A model generated the notes under the pieces. That model searched no databases and was not told where the DNA came from. It worked only from the letters and a program-made list of their open reading frames with translations. Positions 33,096 through 40,891 of a DNA stretch of 40,891 bases are shown here, one piece after another. How positions within the stretch are numbered: position 1 is the stretch's first letter; every line of letters starts with the position of its first letter. This DNA comes from Saprospiraceae bacterium (GTDB lineage: Bacteria; Bacteroidota; Bacteroidia; Chitinophagales; Saprospiraceae), in the NCBI GenBank assembly GCA_022448955.1, contig JAKVCU010000030.1:1-40891 (forward strand), given 5' to 3'. Made by a program: the position numbers and the translations under genes.

Positions 33096-33126
33096 TGAAG
33101 GGCTTAATTTTTAATTAAGCCCTTCA
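33096..33126. terminator. Hairpin overlapping the stop codon of the PpiC gene
   Basis: TGAAGGGCTTAATT (33096-33109) is the perfect reverse complement of AATTAAGCCCTTCA (33113-33126), with a 3-base loop. On the minus strand it includes the last codons and stop of the PpiC gene, so it could act as a terminator or a processing site before the downstream lipoprotein gene. Confidence 0.7.
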
Positions 33127-35074
33127 ATACCTTATCATTGATTTTGACTTTGTACTCTTTTCTCAGTTGATCTACCCAAGATTTATCTAATTCATCCTGA
33201 TAATCCGCTACGATATATCCACGAGCTTCTTTTAATGTCTTATCTGCTGGTGGTAATAGTTCCTTAATTTTCATGAAGGTAAAAAACTTGCCAGGCGATT
33301 TTTTCTTTGCATTTGAGATAGCTCCCACTTTCCAATCCATGTTTTTTAAAGTATTATTTCTAGATTTCTCGTAGGTCTTTTCATTAGCAAGAACAATCAT
33401 TCTTTCAGGTGTATTGAACTTAGTCTTTACTGCTTCGATATCATTCTTGGCAGCAAACGCTTCAACTTCCGTAACCATGTTTGCATAATCAGAGCTGATC
33501 TTGTATTCTTCTACTACTGCTCTATCTTCCCAACGATACTTTCCTTTAATCTTCCCAAAGAACTGCTCTAAACCAACAGTATCCTGCGATGCTTTATCCC
33601 AAACTTCAATTTTTGTCGCCTCAAACAACATAATTCCCTCTTCATACTCACGCATTAACGATTTAAATTCTGGGTACTTTTCTTCTAGTCTGCCTTCCTC
33701 ATACTTCATGCAGCTTTCTTCCACAAATTTATTGTAAAGGCGCTCTGCAACTTTTCGGTTGTCTTTAAGGCTTCTGCCTAAACGAAGTCTGTCACGCTGT
33801 TGTTTTCCTAAAAATTGATCAAACTCGCTAAGACTTACTGTATTTGCACCAAGCTTAAAGACTGCTCCTTCTTCCTCTTCTTTAGAAGCTCTCCACTTGA
33901 AGGTAGTAAAGGTATCTGGGAGGGTATCCATAAAGGCATTGATAGCATCTTTATACTCAGTAAAATTCGCCTCCTGCTTGATGCGCACCAACATAGCTTC
34001 TTGCGCTTCTTTATAGCGACGGTCTTTTTCGATCAAACGCTTTAATCTTCCTTTTTCGATATTATATGCTTGTAAATCTTTTTTCGAGATACGCTTGATA
34101 ATATGCCAGCCTGCTGCTGTCTTTATGGGTTCGGTATATGTATTATCATTGCTGAGAGCGAAAGCTGCATTTTCAAAAGTCTTCTCATATTTGTTAATAC
34201 CGAAAAAGCCAATACTACCTCCATTTCTTGCAGACTTTTTATCCTCTGAAAATTGCTGAGCAAGAGCCTCAAAATTGTTTTCTTTCTGAAGTACTTGATA
34301 GATACTATCAATTGTTTTCTTTGCCTGTTCTTCCGAACGACCTTTTAAACGGATAAGAATATGTGCAGCTTCTATTTCGCCTCGAGCGGCACGACGATCA
34401 TGAACCTTCACTAAATGATAACCAGCAGAGGTGCGAATTAAGTCAGAAATTGTACCAGCTTGCATACTATAGGCAGCTGTTTCTAAAGCATAAAAGCCGT
34501 TTGGAAAAAGTGCCGATACATAACCAATGCGACCACCTGTTTTTGCATCAGAACGCCCTTCAGACATTTCTCTTGCTACTGCATCGAATGCTTCTCCAGC
34601 ACCCAAACGCTTCTGAGCTTCTTTGATTTTTTTTAATGCGGCTTCCTCTGTTGGCCCGTCTGCATTTTCTGCTAGCTTTACAAAGATTTGACTAATATCA
34701 ATATCCTCCTTAGAACGCTCATACACTTCCTTCATGAGTTTTTCAGTCACTTCTTTATCAATAAGATAAGAGTCTGCCAACTGACGGCGATAACCTTCTA
34801 GCTCATTTATTAATTGAGGAATAGTATCCAATTTCATTTCTCGTGCTTTTTGCACCTTCAATTTGAACTTAACGTACAAATCAAGATATTCCTCCACGGA
34901 CTGTTTAGAGTAGTTCGCTTTTTCACCATTTGTTTTCTGATAAATATAATTAAACTCAGAAACATGTACATCAGTACCTTCTACAGTAAACAAGACTGGA
35001 TCATCAGATTGTGCTTCTAGATAGAATGGAATGATAAAGGCAAAAGCCAAGAGGATCAAAATTCTTTTAGTCAT
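33104..35074 (-). CDS. PpiC-type periplasmic peptidyl-prolyl isomerase with two parvulin domains
   Basis: The ATG at 35074 gives 656 residues with a signal peptide (MTKRILILLAFAFIIPFYLEAQ); the upstream in-frame ATG at 35137 would add 21 residues. After an N-terminal SurA-like helical region, two parvulin domains occur at about 110-210 (GGRIGYVSALFPNGFYALETAAY) and about 215-315 (GSIGFFGINKYEKTFENAAF, HIIKRISKKD). The second half is helical and of unknown role. It is first of three folding-factor genes on this strand, with hairpins between it and the next gene, and has a good promoter about 130 bases upstream. Confidence 0.9.
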   Translation of the reverse strand: MTKRILILLAFAFIIPFYLEAQSDDPVLFTVEGTDVHVSEFNYIYQKTNGEKANYSKQSVEEYLDLYVKFKLKVQKAREMKLDTIPQLINELEGYRRQLADSYLIDKEVTEKLMKEVYERSKEDIDISQIFVKLAENADGPTEEAALKKIKEAQKRLGAGEAFDAVAREMSEGRSDAKTGGRIGYVSALFPNGFYALETAAYSMQAGTISDLIRTSAGYHLVKVHDRRAARGEIEAAHILIRLKGRSEEQAKKTIDSIYQVLQKENNFEALAQQFSEDKKSARNGGSIGFFGINKYEKTFENAAFALSNDNTYTEPIKTAAGWHIIKRISKKDLQAYNIEKGRLKRLIEKDRRYKEAQEAMLVRIKQEANFTEYKDAINAFMDTLPDTFTTFKWRASKEEEEGAVFKLGANTVSLSEFDQFLGKQQRDRLRLGRSLKDNRKVAERLYNKFVEESCMKYEEGRLEEKYPEFKSLMREYEEGIMLFEATKIEVWDKASQDTVGLEQFFGKIKGKYRWEDRAVVEEYKISSDYANMVTEVEAFAAKNDIEAVKTKFNTPERMIVLANEKTYEKSRNNTLKNMDWKVGAISNAKKKSPGKFFTFMKIKELLPPADKTLKEARGYIVADYQDELDKSWVDQLRKEYKVKINDKVLKGLIKN

Positions 35075-35203
35075 TTTGATAATTATTTTTTTCAAATACA
35101 AACTGAAAAGAGTATTGCTTTTACTATAAAAAAGCATTTTTCAGAAGTGCTTACAATTTTTAATAACGATTCATTTTACAGCCTAGTATACCATAAAACT
35201 TCG

Positions 35204-35233
35204 CAAAATTAGCAAATTATAAGAGGGATGCAA
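35204..35233 (-). promoter_or_regulatory. Promoter of the PpiC/SurA gene group
   Basis: On the minus strand TTG (35233-35231), 19 bases, then TAATTTTG (35211-35204) matches the Bacteroidota promoter. The PpiC start codon is about 130 bases downstream. Confidence 0.6.
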
Positions 35234-35309
35234 TAATAAGTTGGGAAACTGAAAGTCAATTTACAGAAGTTATCCCCAATTCATTCAAAATTTTGTTCCT
35301 AAATCTACA

Positions 35310-36008
35310 CTATTGGCCAACATCTAAGCGTATGCCTAGCAAAAATGCCAAATTCTGAAAGCGATTACCTTTCAGACCTTCCAGCTGCAGTGGCTGCATA
35401 TTAAAAGAATACATAGGCTCAAAAAATAAACGCACATTTTTCCCTAAGCTATATGCCATGTTTATGGAAGCAAACGCAGTCATACTATAATTTCCTTCTG
35501 GTGTCTTTCCACTAACTTCTTCTACAGCTAGAATTTCTTGAGATGTACTTACCATTAAAATACGCTGGCTTGACAAATTTTCATAAACTTGATAACCTAT
35601 ACCAGTACTAAAGCCCATCACCAACTTATCAAACGAAATAAAGTCATAAGCGAGCCCAAGGTTAATATCAAAAGTTTCTAAAGTATACTTATGTGAATGC
35701 AACAAAGCCTGCTCTAGAGGATTAGAATCATTATCAACGATTTCGCTAAATAGATAAGCTCTCTCTCCTGAAGCTAATGCCGTTCGAAAATACAGATTTT
35801 TTGCCAATCGAAGTTGAATCATACCTCCAATATTGAAACCTAAAGTCCATTCACTTTGACTACTATTCGGATGTAAATGTTGAGATAGTTGTACTCGATT
35901 AGATTCTGGCTGAACAAAAATTCCAAACCTTAATTTCCCCTCACTTCCTTGGCTTTGCGCAAAAGATAGAATAGGAAGAAACAACCATAAAAGTAGAGCC
36001 TTATTCAT
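35310..36008 (-). CDS. Predicted outer-membrane beta-barrel protein
   Basis: This 232-residue protein has a signal peptide (MNKALLLWLFLPILSFAQ) and a series of amphipathic strands (TLGFNIGGMIQLRLAKNLYFRTALASG, FDINLGLAYDFISF) ending in FLLGIRLDVG. This is the layout of a PorT/OmpW-like 8-10-stranded barrel; no specific family is recognised. It lies alone upstream of the PpiC gene group on the same strand, with its own 180-base leader. Confidence 0.7.
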   Translation of the reverse strand: MNKALLLWLFLPILSFAQSQGSEGKLRFGIFVQPESNRVQLSQHLHPNSSQSEWTLGFNIGGMIQLRLAKNLYFRTALASGERAYLFSEIVDNDSNPLEQALLHSHKYTLETFDINLGLAYDFISFDKLVMGFSTGIGYQVYENLSSQRILMVSTSQEILAVEEVSGKTPEGNYSMTAFASINMAYSLGKNVRLFFEPMYSFNMQPLQLEGLKGNRFQNLAFLLGIRLDVGQ

Positions 36009-36188
36009 AGAATGAAAGTTGTAATTTCTTTAAATTGAGGGTGAAAATCGGATTTGGGGGGCGGTTTGTAGTGAAAAAAGCGCTTTGGCTCGGTCTAGGC
36101 GTCTATTTTAATTGGTTAAAATACAATTTAAGTTGAAAGATAGCAATAATTCCTTTGACATTAATAAAAGACTAATACAAAATCAATC

Positions 36189-37436
36189 CTATTGCATATT
36201 ATTGAAAAAAGCATACGAAATACCAAAAAATAGGACAGAAATAATAAGCCCGTACATAAAGACAGTGTAACATAGTCTCAGAAAGCGATACTTTTTGGCT
36301 AATACAATACCTAAATAGTACAAATCTCTGGTCATAGAGCTATAAAGAAAATCACTGTCCTTAATCATTTCTGTCATTCCCCAGTGGAAGTCTTTTAATT
36401 CCATTTTGTAAAAGTTACCAAAGAAAAGCAAATTAGACTGCTTCTGTTCAATATCTTCTCTCGTGAAAGTACCTTCTGTAATTTTTGGACGGGTAGAAAG
36501 AATCGCAAATACTAAGGCGGTTAAACACACCATTAATAAAACAAAAGTTGGTGGAATTAAATATTTGTTGGTATCAAACTCTGGAATTAGATTAGACACG
36601 ACAATGGAAATGATCACTGCATTAACCGTAAGCATGATATTTGCCTTGTTATCTGCAATGGAACTCAAATTGACGTGGGTCCGGTAGGTAGTCCGATACA
36701 TCGTCTCAACACCACGACCAAGGTTTAGTTGATTTAAATCCGTATTGCCGCTCTTTTTCTTCTTTTTCTTCTTTTTATCCTTTTCGTCTAAAATGGATTC
36801 CCGAACTAATTCTGCCAGACGTGGGTTATGCCTTAATTTTTGTTTGCGAAGTGCCTTGATATGTTTTTGCTTTCTTTTGTCATAAAGATCAATTGCTGAA
36901 TCAGTATGAAATTGGTGCCCGTTCATAAAGTCTAATTCGAAGTCAATCCACTCTATTTCTGACATCGTTATATTCTTGGCAGTATATAACTCTTCTCTTA
37001 CTTTACTACAACGAACCCAATAATTATCATTTCCTAAGTGGTTCAAATCTGCATCACAGATAATCTCTTCCAACAGATTATGTGGATTTTGAGGGAGCTT
37101 AGTAGCCCGTATAAGTCCTTTAATTCGGTTAATACTATCGATCGGATAATTAGCCGCTTGAAGAAATTCCTCAGCATATGTACAACTCCTCTCCTCATGA
37201 TCTTTCGTACCTTGATCATAGCCAGTGTCATGAAACCAAGCTGCAATTTCTAGTATTTCTAGATCAATAGCTGTAAAACCTGGGTAAGCACCCACAATTT
37301 CCAAGGCAGCATTTACCACTTCAGTCGTATGATCGATATTGTGATAAACGTATTTTTCTGGAATGTTCTGTTCGAAGTGCGCACGAACGTATTTTTCTAC
37401 TGATCTTAATATTTCCTTTCTGCTAGTTTGCGTCAT
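36189..37436 (-). CDS. HD-domain phosphohydrolase fused to a Pycsar-type transmembrane effector domain
   Basis: This 415-residue protein has an N-terminal HD domain with all key residues: His32 and His36 (YHNIDHTTEV), the HD pair 69-70 (AAWFHDTGYDQG), His80 and the downstream Asp at about 128-130 (EIICDADLNHLG). A lysine-rich linker (about 219-228) leads to a C-terminal membrane domain with RTHVNLSSIADNKANIMLTVNAVIISI, which is the signature of the PycTM (DUF5706) domain. Helices lie at about 265-285, 293-313 and 385-408. In Pycsar defence, PycTM effectors bind cyclic CMP or UMP made by a PycC cyclase and damage the membrane; no PycC gene is nearby. The HD domain suggests cyclic-nucleotide or nucleotide hydrolysis by the same protein. 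Confidence 0.9.
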   Translation of the reverse strand: MTQTSRKEILRSVEKYVRAHFEQNIPEKYVYHNIDHTTEVVNAALEIVGAYPGFTAIDLEILEIAAWFHDTGYDQGTKDHEERSCTYAEEFLQAANYPIDSINRIKGLIRATKLPQNPHNLLEEIICDADLNHLGNDNYWVRCSKVREELYTAKNITMSEIEWIDFELDFMNGHQFHTDSAIDLYDKRKQKHIKALRKQKLRHNPRLAELVRESILDEKDKKKKKKKKSGNTDLNQLNLGRGVETMYRTTYRTHVNLSSIADNKANIMLTVNAVIISIVVSNLIPEFDTNKYLIPPTFVLLMVCLTALVFAILSTRPKITEGTFTREDIEQKQSNLLFFGNFYKMELKDFHWGMTEMIKDSDFLYSSMTRDLYYLGIVLAKKYRFLRLCYTVFMYGLIISVLFFGISYAFFNNMQ

Positions 37437-37610
37437 AACAATTCAACTTTCAAGATAGGTGGACTGTAGATAACTTTTCATCCTTGTTTTCAGTAGTCCT
37501 TTCCGAAATGCACGTAAAATTGAGCTTTTATTAAGACTTATGCAAAAAAAGGCTGGAACTAAGCTCATTTTTTTCATTCTAACAACCTATTTGTTACTCA
37601 AAATAAAAAT

Positions 37611-37636
37611 AGCGAGGCACGTCTCCATACCCCGCT
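37611..37636 (-). terminator. Terminator after the broken small gene
   Basis: On the minus strand AGCGGGG (37636-37630) pairs with CCTCGCT (37617-37611), including one G-U pair that forms only on this strand, and is followed by ATTTTTATTTTG. It lies about 37 bases after the stop at 37673. Confidence 0.6.
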
Positions 37637-37672
37637 TTCTTGACTATACGTAGAATGTTCAATTGTTTGTTT

Positions 37673-37921
37673 TTATTGTAATGGATAATAAACTTTTGTC
37701 AAACAATTAGATTCTAGGCCTGGGTCTGTAGCATATTGTTCGATGACTTTATATTTTGTGGCTTTGATATATTCAGCTAAAGGCTAATAAGCTTGATTCC
37801 CTCCAAAATCTTCAAATCCAAATAACCAAATATAATCTCGCTTTTCTATCTCAAAAGGAGTTTGTGAGAAAACAAATGTCCCATAAAAAATTCCTATGCT
37901 CAAAAGAAATAAATACTTCAT
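37673..37921 (-). pseudogene. Small secreted protein gene with an internal stop
   Basis: From ATG at 37921 the frame opens with a signal peptide (MKYLFLLSIGIFYGTFVFSQ) and reads TPFEIEKRDYIWLFGFEDFGG up to a TAG at 37784-37786. The same frame then continues with protein-like sequence (PLAEYIKATKYKVIEQYATD, then ESNCLTKVYYP) to TAA at 37673-37675. A single base change could explain the stop. The complete product would be about 82 residues. I do not recognise the family. A terminator follows. Confidence 0.6.
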
Positions 37922-37982
37922 GGTTAATACTAGTTGTATAGGTGTAAAGAGATAGGGTTACCCCTACCTCTTTAAAGTAATT

Positions 37983-38383
37983 TTATTGAGTTTTTAATAT
38001 CTTCTTCGCAAACTGATAATTATCTTTTGTTCTTTTATAATCGTTTTTCCTAGTAAATCTTTTACTTCTAAAAGAACATATGGATGTTCATTTGGTAATT
38101 GTAACTCTAACACTCCACTTGTTGGATTTGGATAAATCAACACTTCTTCCTCTGATAATATTTTATTATGATCCAATTCGGAAGGTAAACTAGGCGTTGA
38201 AAGGCCATCTGAATTACAATAATCTTCGTCATTAAAGATAAAATCAGGGAAAATAAGATTATAAAGATTTCTTGCTAAATATACAGCATCCCCACCTGTT
38301 GAAGGACATTGAGTTGCAATAGTTAATAATTGACTACCCCCTTTTGTCGTTAACTTTAGATTGCCTTTACGCTCACTCGACAC
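37983..38383 (-). pseudogene. Remnant of a T9SS-secreted surface protein (C-terminal part)
   Basis: The frame 38383-37994 reads ATQCPSTGGDAVYLARNLYN and IFPDFIFNDEDYCN, sequence typical of linkers in large surface proteins of Saprospiria-like bacteria, then a T9SS type A sorting domain start (VLIYPNPTSGVLELQLPN, LLEVKDLLGKTIIKEQK). It then ends in IIISLRRRY, which is untypical. In the next frame the sequence reads DNYQFAKKILKTQ and a stop at 37983-37985, which is the normal last strand of such domains. The tail thus carries an internal deletion of about 25 residues plus a frameshift, and the N-terminal bulk of the protein is missing. It is a broken fragment. Confidence 0.72.
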
Positions 38384-38688
38384 TTCGCTAGCCGGGGGCT
38401 AAGTGATCGCGCCAAATCCTTCTGGTGTGGATCGGCATTGCGTACAAATAATGAAAATATCTGGTAAGTGATCATGGCGACTACAAATTACACTTTCGTG
38501 AAATAATCGAGCAATTTGGGCCTTTCGACTTTGCTTTCATGGAATGTGGCCAATACAACGACTACTGGCATCAAATTCACCTCTTCCCAGGAGAAAACAC
38601 CCAAGCAGTTATTGATGCCCAAGTACAAAAAGCTATCCCTATCTATCGGGCAGGATTCTATCTATCATTTCAGCATAAAGGTTACTAA
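38369..38688 (+). pseudogene. Remnant of an MBL-fold hydrolase
   Basis: On the plus strand one frame from 38369 reads LTRHFASRGLSDRAKSFWCG, like the RHFSGRGLxDRNKxLW block of NAPE-PLD/UlaG-type metallo-beta-lactamase-fold hydrolases. A stop and a frameshift follow. A second frame from about 38476 to a TAA at 38686-38688 reads GDYKLHFREIIEQFGPFDFAF, then MECGQYNDYWHQIHLFPGEN and TQAVIDAQVQKAIPIYRAGF, matching the next blocks of that family (IECGQYN..WK.IHM.P, then LPVHWAKF). The histidine of the usual VHW is replaced by IYR. The 5' half is gone. Its start overlaps the broken T9SS remnant on the other strand. Confidence 0.78.
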
Positions 38689-38823
38689 AGCACAGCTATT
38701 TTTGTGGAAACGGCAAAAAAGAAAGATTTAACTTATTTGCTTCCGCAAATTAGGTATGTATTTTCAAAAAAAATGAATTGACTAAACATTGGTGGAAATC
38801 TAATATACAGGGGTATCGAAGCA

Positions 38824-39735
38824 TTACTTCTTATTCCTAGGATGGTATTGCATAATAGTGGCTCTTAGATAATCATTGTCTAAGTGCGTATAAATTTCGG
38901 TTGTAATGATGGATTCATGTCCGAGCATATCTTGAACAGCTTTTAAATCAGCACCTCCTTCTATTAAGTGAGTGGCAAATGAATGCCTAAAAGTATGTGG
39001 ACTTACATTTTTTTTAATTCCTGCAATTTTGGCTAACTCTTTGACGACTAAAAAAACCATTACTCGACTCAGTTGACCTCCCCTTCTATTTAAGAAAAGA
39101 ATATTTTCAGCTTCTGGCTTTATACATTGTAAGTTATTTCTAACTCCTTCTAAATAGAATCGGATATGTTTAATGGCTTCCTCTCCTATTGGAATAATAC
39201 GTTCTTTATCCCCCTTTCCAATTACTCTTACGAAACCTATATCTAGAAATAGATTAGATAGCTTCAAATTAGTCAGCTCGCTTACGCGTAAACCACAAGC
39301 ATATAGGGTCTCTAGCATTGCTCGATTTCTTGTTCCTTGGGGATGGCTCAAATCTATCGCTCTCAACATCTCTTGAATATCTTCATATTCTAGCACCTCC
39401 GGAATCTTTCGGCTGAGTCTTGGCCCTTCCAATAAGTCACTTGGATTCCTATCAATGACATCTTCTACCAGAAGATACTTAAAAAAAGATTTAATAGAAG
39501 AAATCAAACGAGCCTGCGAACGTGCACCCAAACCGAGTTCATTTAGCCAATGAATAAATGCTTCCAATTGTTCTATACCTATAGACATGGGAGAGAATTC
39601 CAACTTATGAAGCTGAAGAAAGCTTTCTAGCTTCCGCAAATCTCTCTCATAAGCATCGATAGTATGCCTGGAAAGTGATCGTTCTAGCATCATATATGCT
39701 CGAAAACCTTTTATGTGGATAGACCAATTTATCAT
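38824..39735 (-). CDS. xerD: XerD-type site-specific tyrosine recombinase
   Basis: This 303-residue protein has a SAM-like N-terminal core-binding domain and the catalytic set Arg150 (ACGLRVSEL), Lys174 (VIGKGDKERIIP), His246 and Arg249 (SPHTFRHSFATHL), His272 (MLGHES) and Tyr281 (TTEIYTH). Length and motifs match chromosome-dimer recombinases XerC/XerD. There is no phage or integron gene beside it, and the flanking pseudogenes are not obviously part of an integrated element. I assign it as the housekeeping recombinase with moderate certainty; a mobile-element integrase is less likely. Confidence 0.88.
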   Translation of the reverse strand: MINWSIHIKGFRAYMMLERSLSRHTIDAYERDLRKLESFLQLHKLEFSPMSIGIEQLEAFIHWLNELGLGARSQARLISSIKSFFKYLLVEDVIDRNPSDLLEGPRLSRKIPEVLEYEDIQEMLRAIDLSHPQGTRNRAMLETLYACGLRVSELTNLKLSNLFLDIGFVRVIGKGDKERIIPIGEEAIKHIRFYLEGVRNNLQCIKPEAENILFLNRRGGQLSRVMVFLVVKELAKIAGIKKNVSPHTFRHSFATHLIEGGADLKAVQDMLGHESIITTEIYTHLDNDYLRATIMQYHPRNKK

Positions 39736-39921
39736 TTATCAAAAATAACACGTTAATCAAAACTGCTTAAAGTTAAGAAATAAAACTAGGTAGCTTTACT
39801 ATCATAAAACATGGATAAGCTACAAAGCAATCTTTTTTACCTATAGAACAATATCTGTAATACTATATAATATTGAGCGATTTTGCTCTTCGAATCCATA
39901 TTATTAATAATTGATTTAAGT

Positions 39922-40001
39922 GAAGCACCAAGACAAAATTGCTTGTACGATAAAATTGTTCGCTCGAAAATTATAAGCAAATGACGAGAGGAAAGTTACG
40001 C
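39922..40001 (+). repeat. Copy 2 (long form) of the dispersed repeat
   Basis: This copy aligns with 40817-40891 over about 75 bases, with the shared core CAAAATTGCTTGTA, AATAAAATTGT/TAAAATTGT, TCGAAAATTATAAG and TGACGA. The same-strand order is conserved. On the reverse strand both copies read in one frame TFLSS..YNFR..NFI.QAIL, so they could be the end of a decayed coding unit rather than a noncoding element. It lies in the 488-base gap between xerD and the sigma factor gene. Confidence 0.8.
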
Positions 40002-40150
40002 ATGATTTTTGAACGAACGCAAACCTGTCAGCCATAATGCTTAAAAGGATTCATGATCAAAATTTTCCTTGTGACCAAATCGTCTTATGGATGGTTCTTT
40101 TACGCTATTTAAAAAAAAGGACCAAATAGACTAAATCTCAAATTAAATGT

Positions 40151-40158
40151 TATCTTTG
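40151..40158 (+). promoter_or_regulatory. -7 box candidate for the ECF sigma factor gene
   Basis: TATCTTTG matches TAnnTTTG exactly and lies 66 bases before the sigma factor start codon. No good TTG element is found at the usual spacing, so the assignment is tentative. Apart from this and the repeat at 39922-40001, I see nothing in 39736-40223. Confidence 0.4.
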
Positions 40159-40223
40159 TACAAATAATAGTAAAACTATTTTTTTTGATAATAATCCATC
40201 TTTCTTTGTAAATATTACTCAAT

Positions 40224-40757
40224 ATGTCGAGAATTGAATTCGCACATCGGTATAATGAAATGGAATCATTGCTACTCGCATTTGCTATTAGGTTAACCAA
40301 AAATAAAGAAGATGCCAACGATCTACTTCAGGAAACTGCGTACAAAGCTTTTAAGTATCGTAAGATGTATCGACCTCAAACGAATATTAAAGCTTGGTTG
40401 ATGACAATTATGCGAAATACTTTTATCAATGAATATAGAAGGCGTAAGCGACGCCAAACCATAAATGATAGCACCGACAATAATTATCTCATTAATTCGG
40501 GAGGATTTACTGTAGAGAATGAAGGCGAGGGAAATATTTTAATGGATGAACTAACAGCAAAAATTGAATCACTCGAGGATTGGATGCGCGTACCATTTAT
40601 GATGCACTTTAATGGCTTTAAATATGAAGAAATTGCTGATCAATTAGATATTCCGTTGGGCACAGTCAAAAGTAGAATTTTCTTTGCAAGAAAGCAGCTC
40701 AGAAATACGGTCAAAGCAATTTATAATGCAAACAACTTAGCTGGAATCTTGAATTAA
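40224..40757 (+). CDS. ECF (RpoE-like) RNA polymerase sigma factor
   Basis: This 177-residue protein has a sigma region 2 (FAIRLTKNKEDANDLLQETAYKAFKYR, about 19-45, and IKAWLMTIMRNTFINEYRRRKRR, about 54-76) and a sigma region 4 (about 118-165, VPFMMHFNGFKYEEIADQLDIPLGTVKSRIFFARKQLR). No anti-sigma gene follows within the window. It is flanked by two copies of a repeat family, 223 bases before its start and 60 bases after its stop. The target regulon is unknown. Confidence 0.95.
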   Translation: MSRIEFAHRYNEMESLLLAFAIRLTKNKEDANDLLQETAYKAFKYRKMYRPQTNIKAWLMTIMRNTFINEYRRRKRRQTINDSTDNNYLINSGGFTVENEGEGNILMDELTAKIESLEDWMRVPFMMHFNGFKYEEIADQLDIPLGTVKSRIFFARKQLRNTVKAIYNANNLAGILN

Positions 40758-40816
40758 AGATTGATGATTTTTTCTTGATACTCCAAATATCAAAAGTCCA
40801 ATTTTGTATTTAATGC

Positions 40817-40891
40817 TAAGCGGCTAGTCAAAATTGCTTGTATAATAAAATTGTCCCTTCGAAAATTATAAGTAACTGACGATAGAAAAGT
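40817..40891 (+). repeat. Copy 3 of the dispersed repeat (cut by the window end)
   Basis: Bases 40817-40850 are identical to 73-106; from 40851 onward the copy matches the long form at 39922-40001 (TCGAAAATTATAAG, ACTGACGA). It continues past the window end. Confidence 0.85.

Noticed and set aside
38824-39735. XerD-like gene as integrase of a mobile element
   Set aside because: No attachment-site repeat, phage or conjugation gene is visible; the residue set fits the housekeeping recombinase.
39740-39747. TATTTTTG box as the xerD promoter
   Set aside because: It is only four bases from the start codon and has no TTG at the right spacing.
1-40891. CRISPR array, tRNA or rRNA genes
   Set aside because: No regular spacer-repeat pattern and no clover-leaf or ribosomal sequence seen by eye; a covariance search would settle tRNA.

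Overview
The window is AT-rich and reads as a chromosomal segment of a member of the Bacteroidota, most like the Saprospirales/Chitinophagales side of the phylum. That placement is an inference. It rests on a type IX secretion (T9SS) C-terminal sorting tail on one gene and the remnant of another, BlaR1-TonB fusions, the MoxR/DUF58/DUF4159/DUF4175-like set, the triple SurA/PpiC set, promoters of the TTG-N19-TAnnTTTG type (best at 28366-28397 and 35204-35233), and start codons with no clear Shine-Dalgarno sequence. I saw no rRNA, tRNA, CRISPR array or intact insertion sequence.

Layout. 1-6700 (minus): a BlaI repressor with an M56 (BlaR1-like) sensor protease, a TPR protein whose 5' end lies in a large inverted repeat, a decayed SIMPL/DUF541 gene, a DUF1697 protein and an Ig-like lipoprotein. 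6900-11000: a Crp/Fnr regulator diverging from a tldD-tldE metalloprotease pair; TldD carries a twin-arginine-type leader. 11030-20535: a beta-barrel protein diverging from a tightly packed plus-strand operon DUF4159 - VOC - MoxR - DUF58 - BatA-like - DUF4175-like - large membrane protein - DUF7009, probably a MoxR-driven envelope or stress complex. 20700-27900: an NTF2-like secreted protein, a minus-strand ATP-grasp / class I glutamine amidotransferase / ATP-grasp cluster facing a plus-strand esterase with an EF-hand-like loop, an alpha/beta-hydrolase-OsmC fusion and a small outer-membrane protein.

28400-36000: an OmpA-like protein with a coiled-coil/helix-hairpin-helix partner, then three minus-strand periplasmic folding factors (PpiC, a SurA-like lipoprotein and SurA), followed by another beta-barrel protein. 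36189-37436: an HD-domain protein fused to a Pycsar-type transmembrane effector domain. 37600-38700 is a gene graveyard with three broken genes: a small secreted protein, a T9SS surface-protein tail and an MBL-fold hydrolase. 38824-40757: a XerD-type recombinase and an ECF sigma factor.

A 34-bp sequence is repeated perfectly at the two ends of the window (73-106 and 40817-40850). A longer related copy lies at 39922-40001, so the sigma factor gene is bracketed by two copies. The observations most worth following are the amidoligase-like cluster with its homopolymer frameshift, the HD-PycTM fusion, the BlaR1-TonB-TonB-T9SS protein, and this repeat family.
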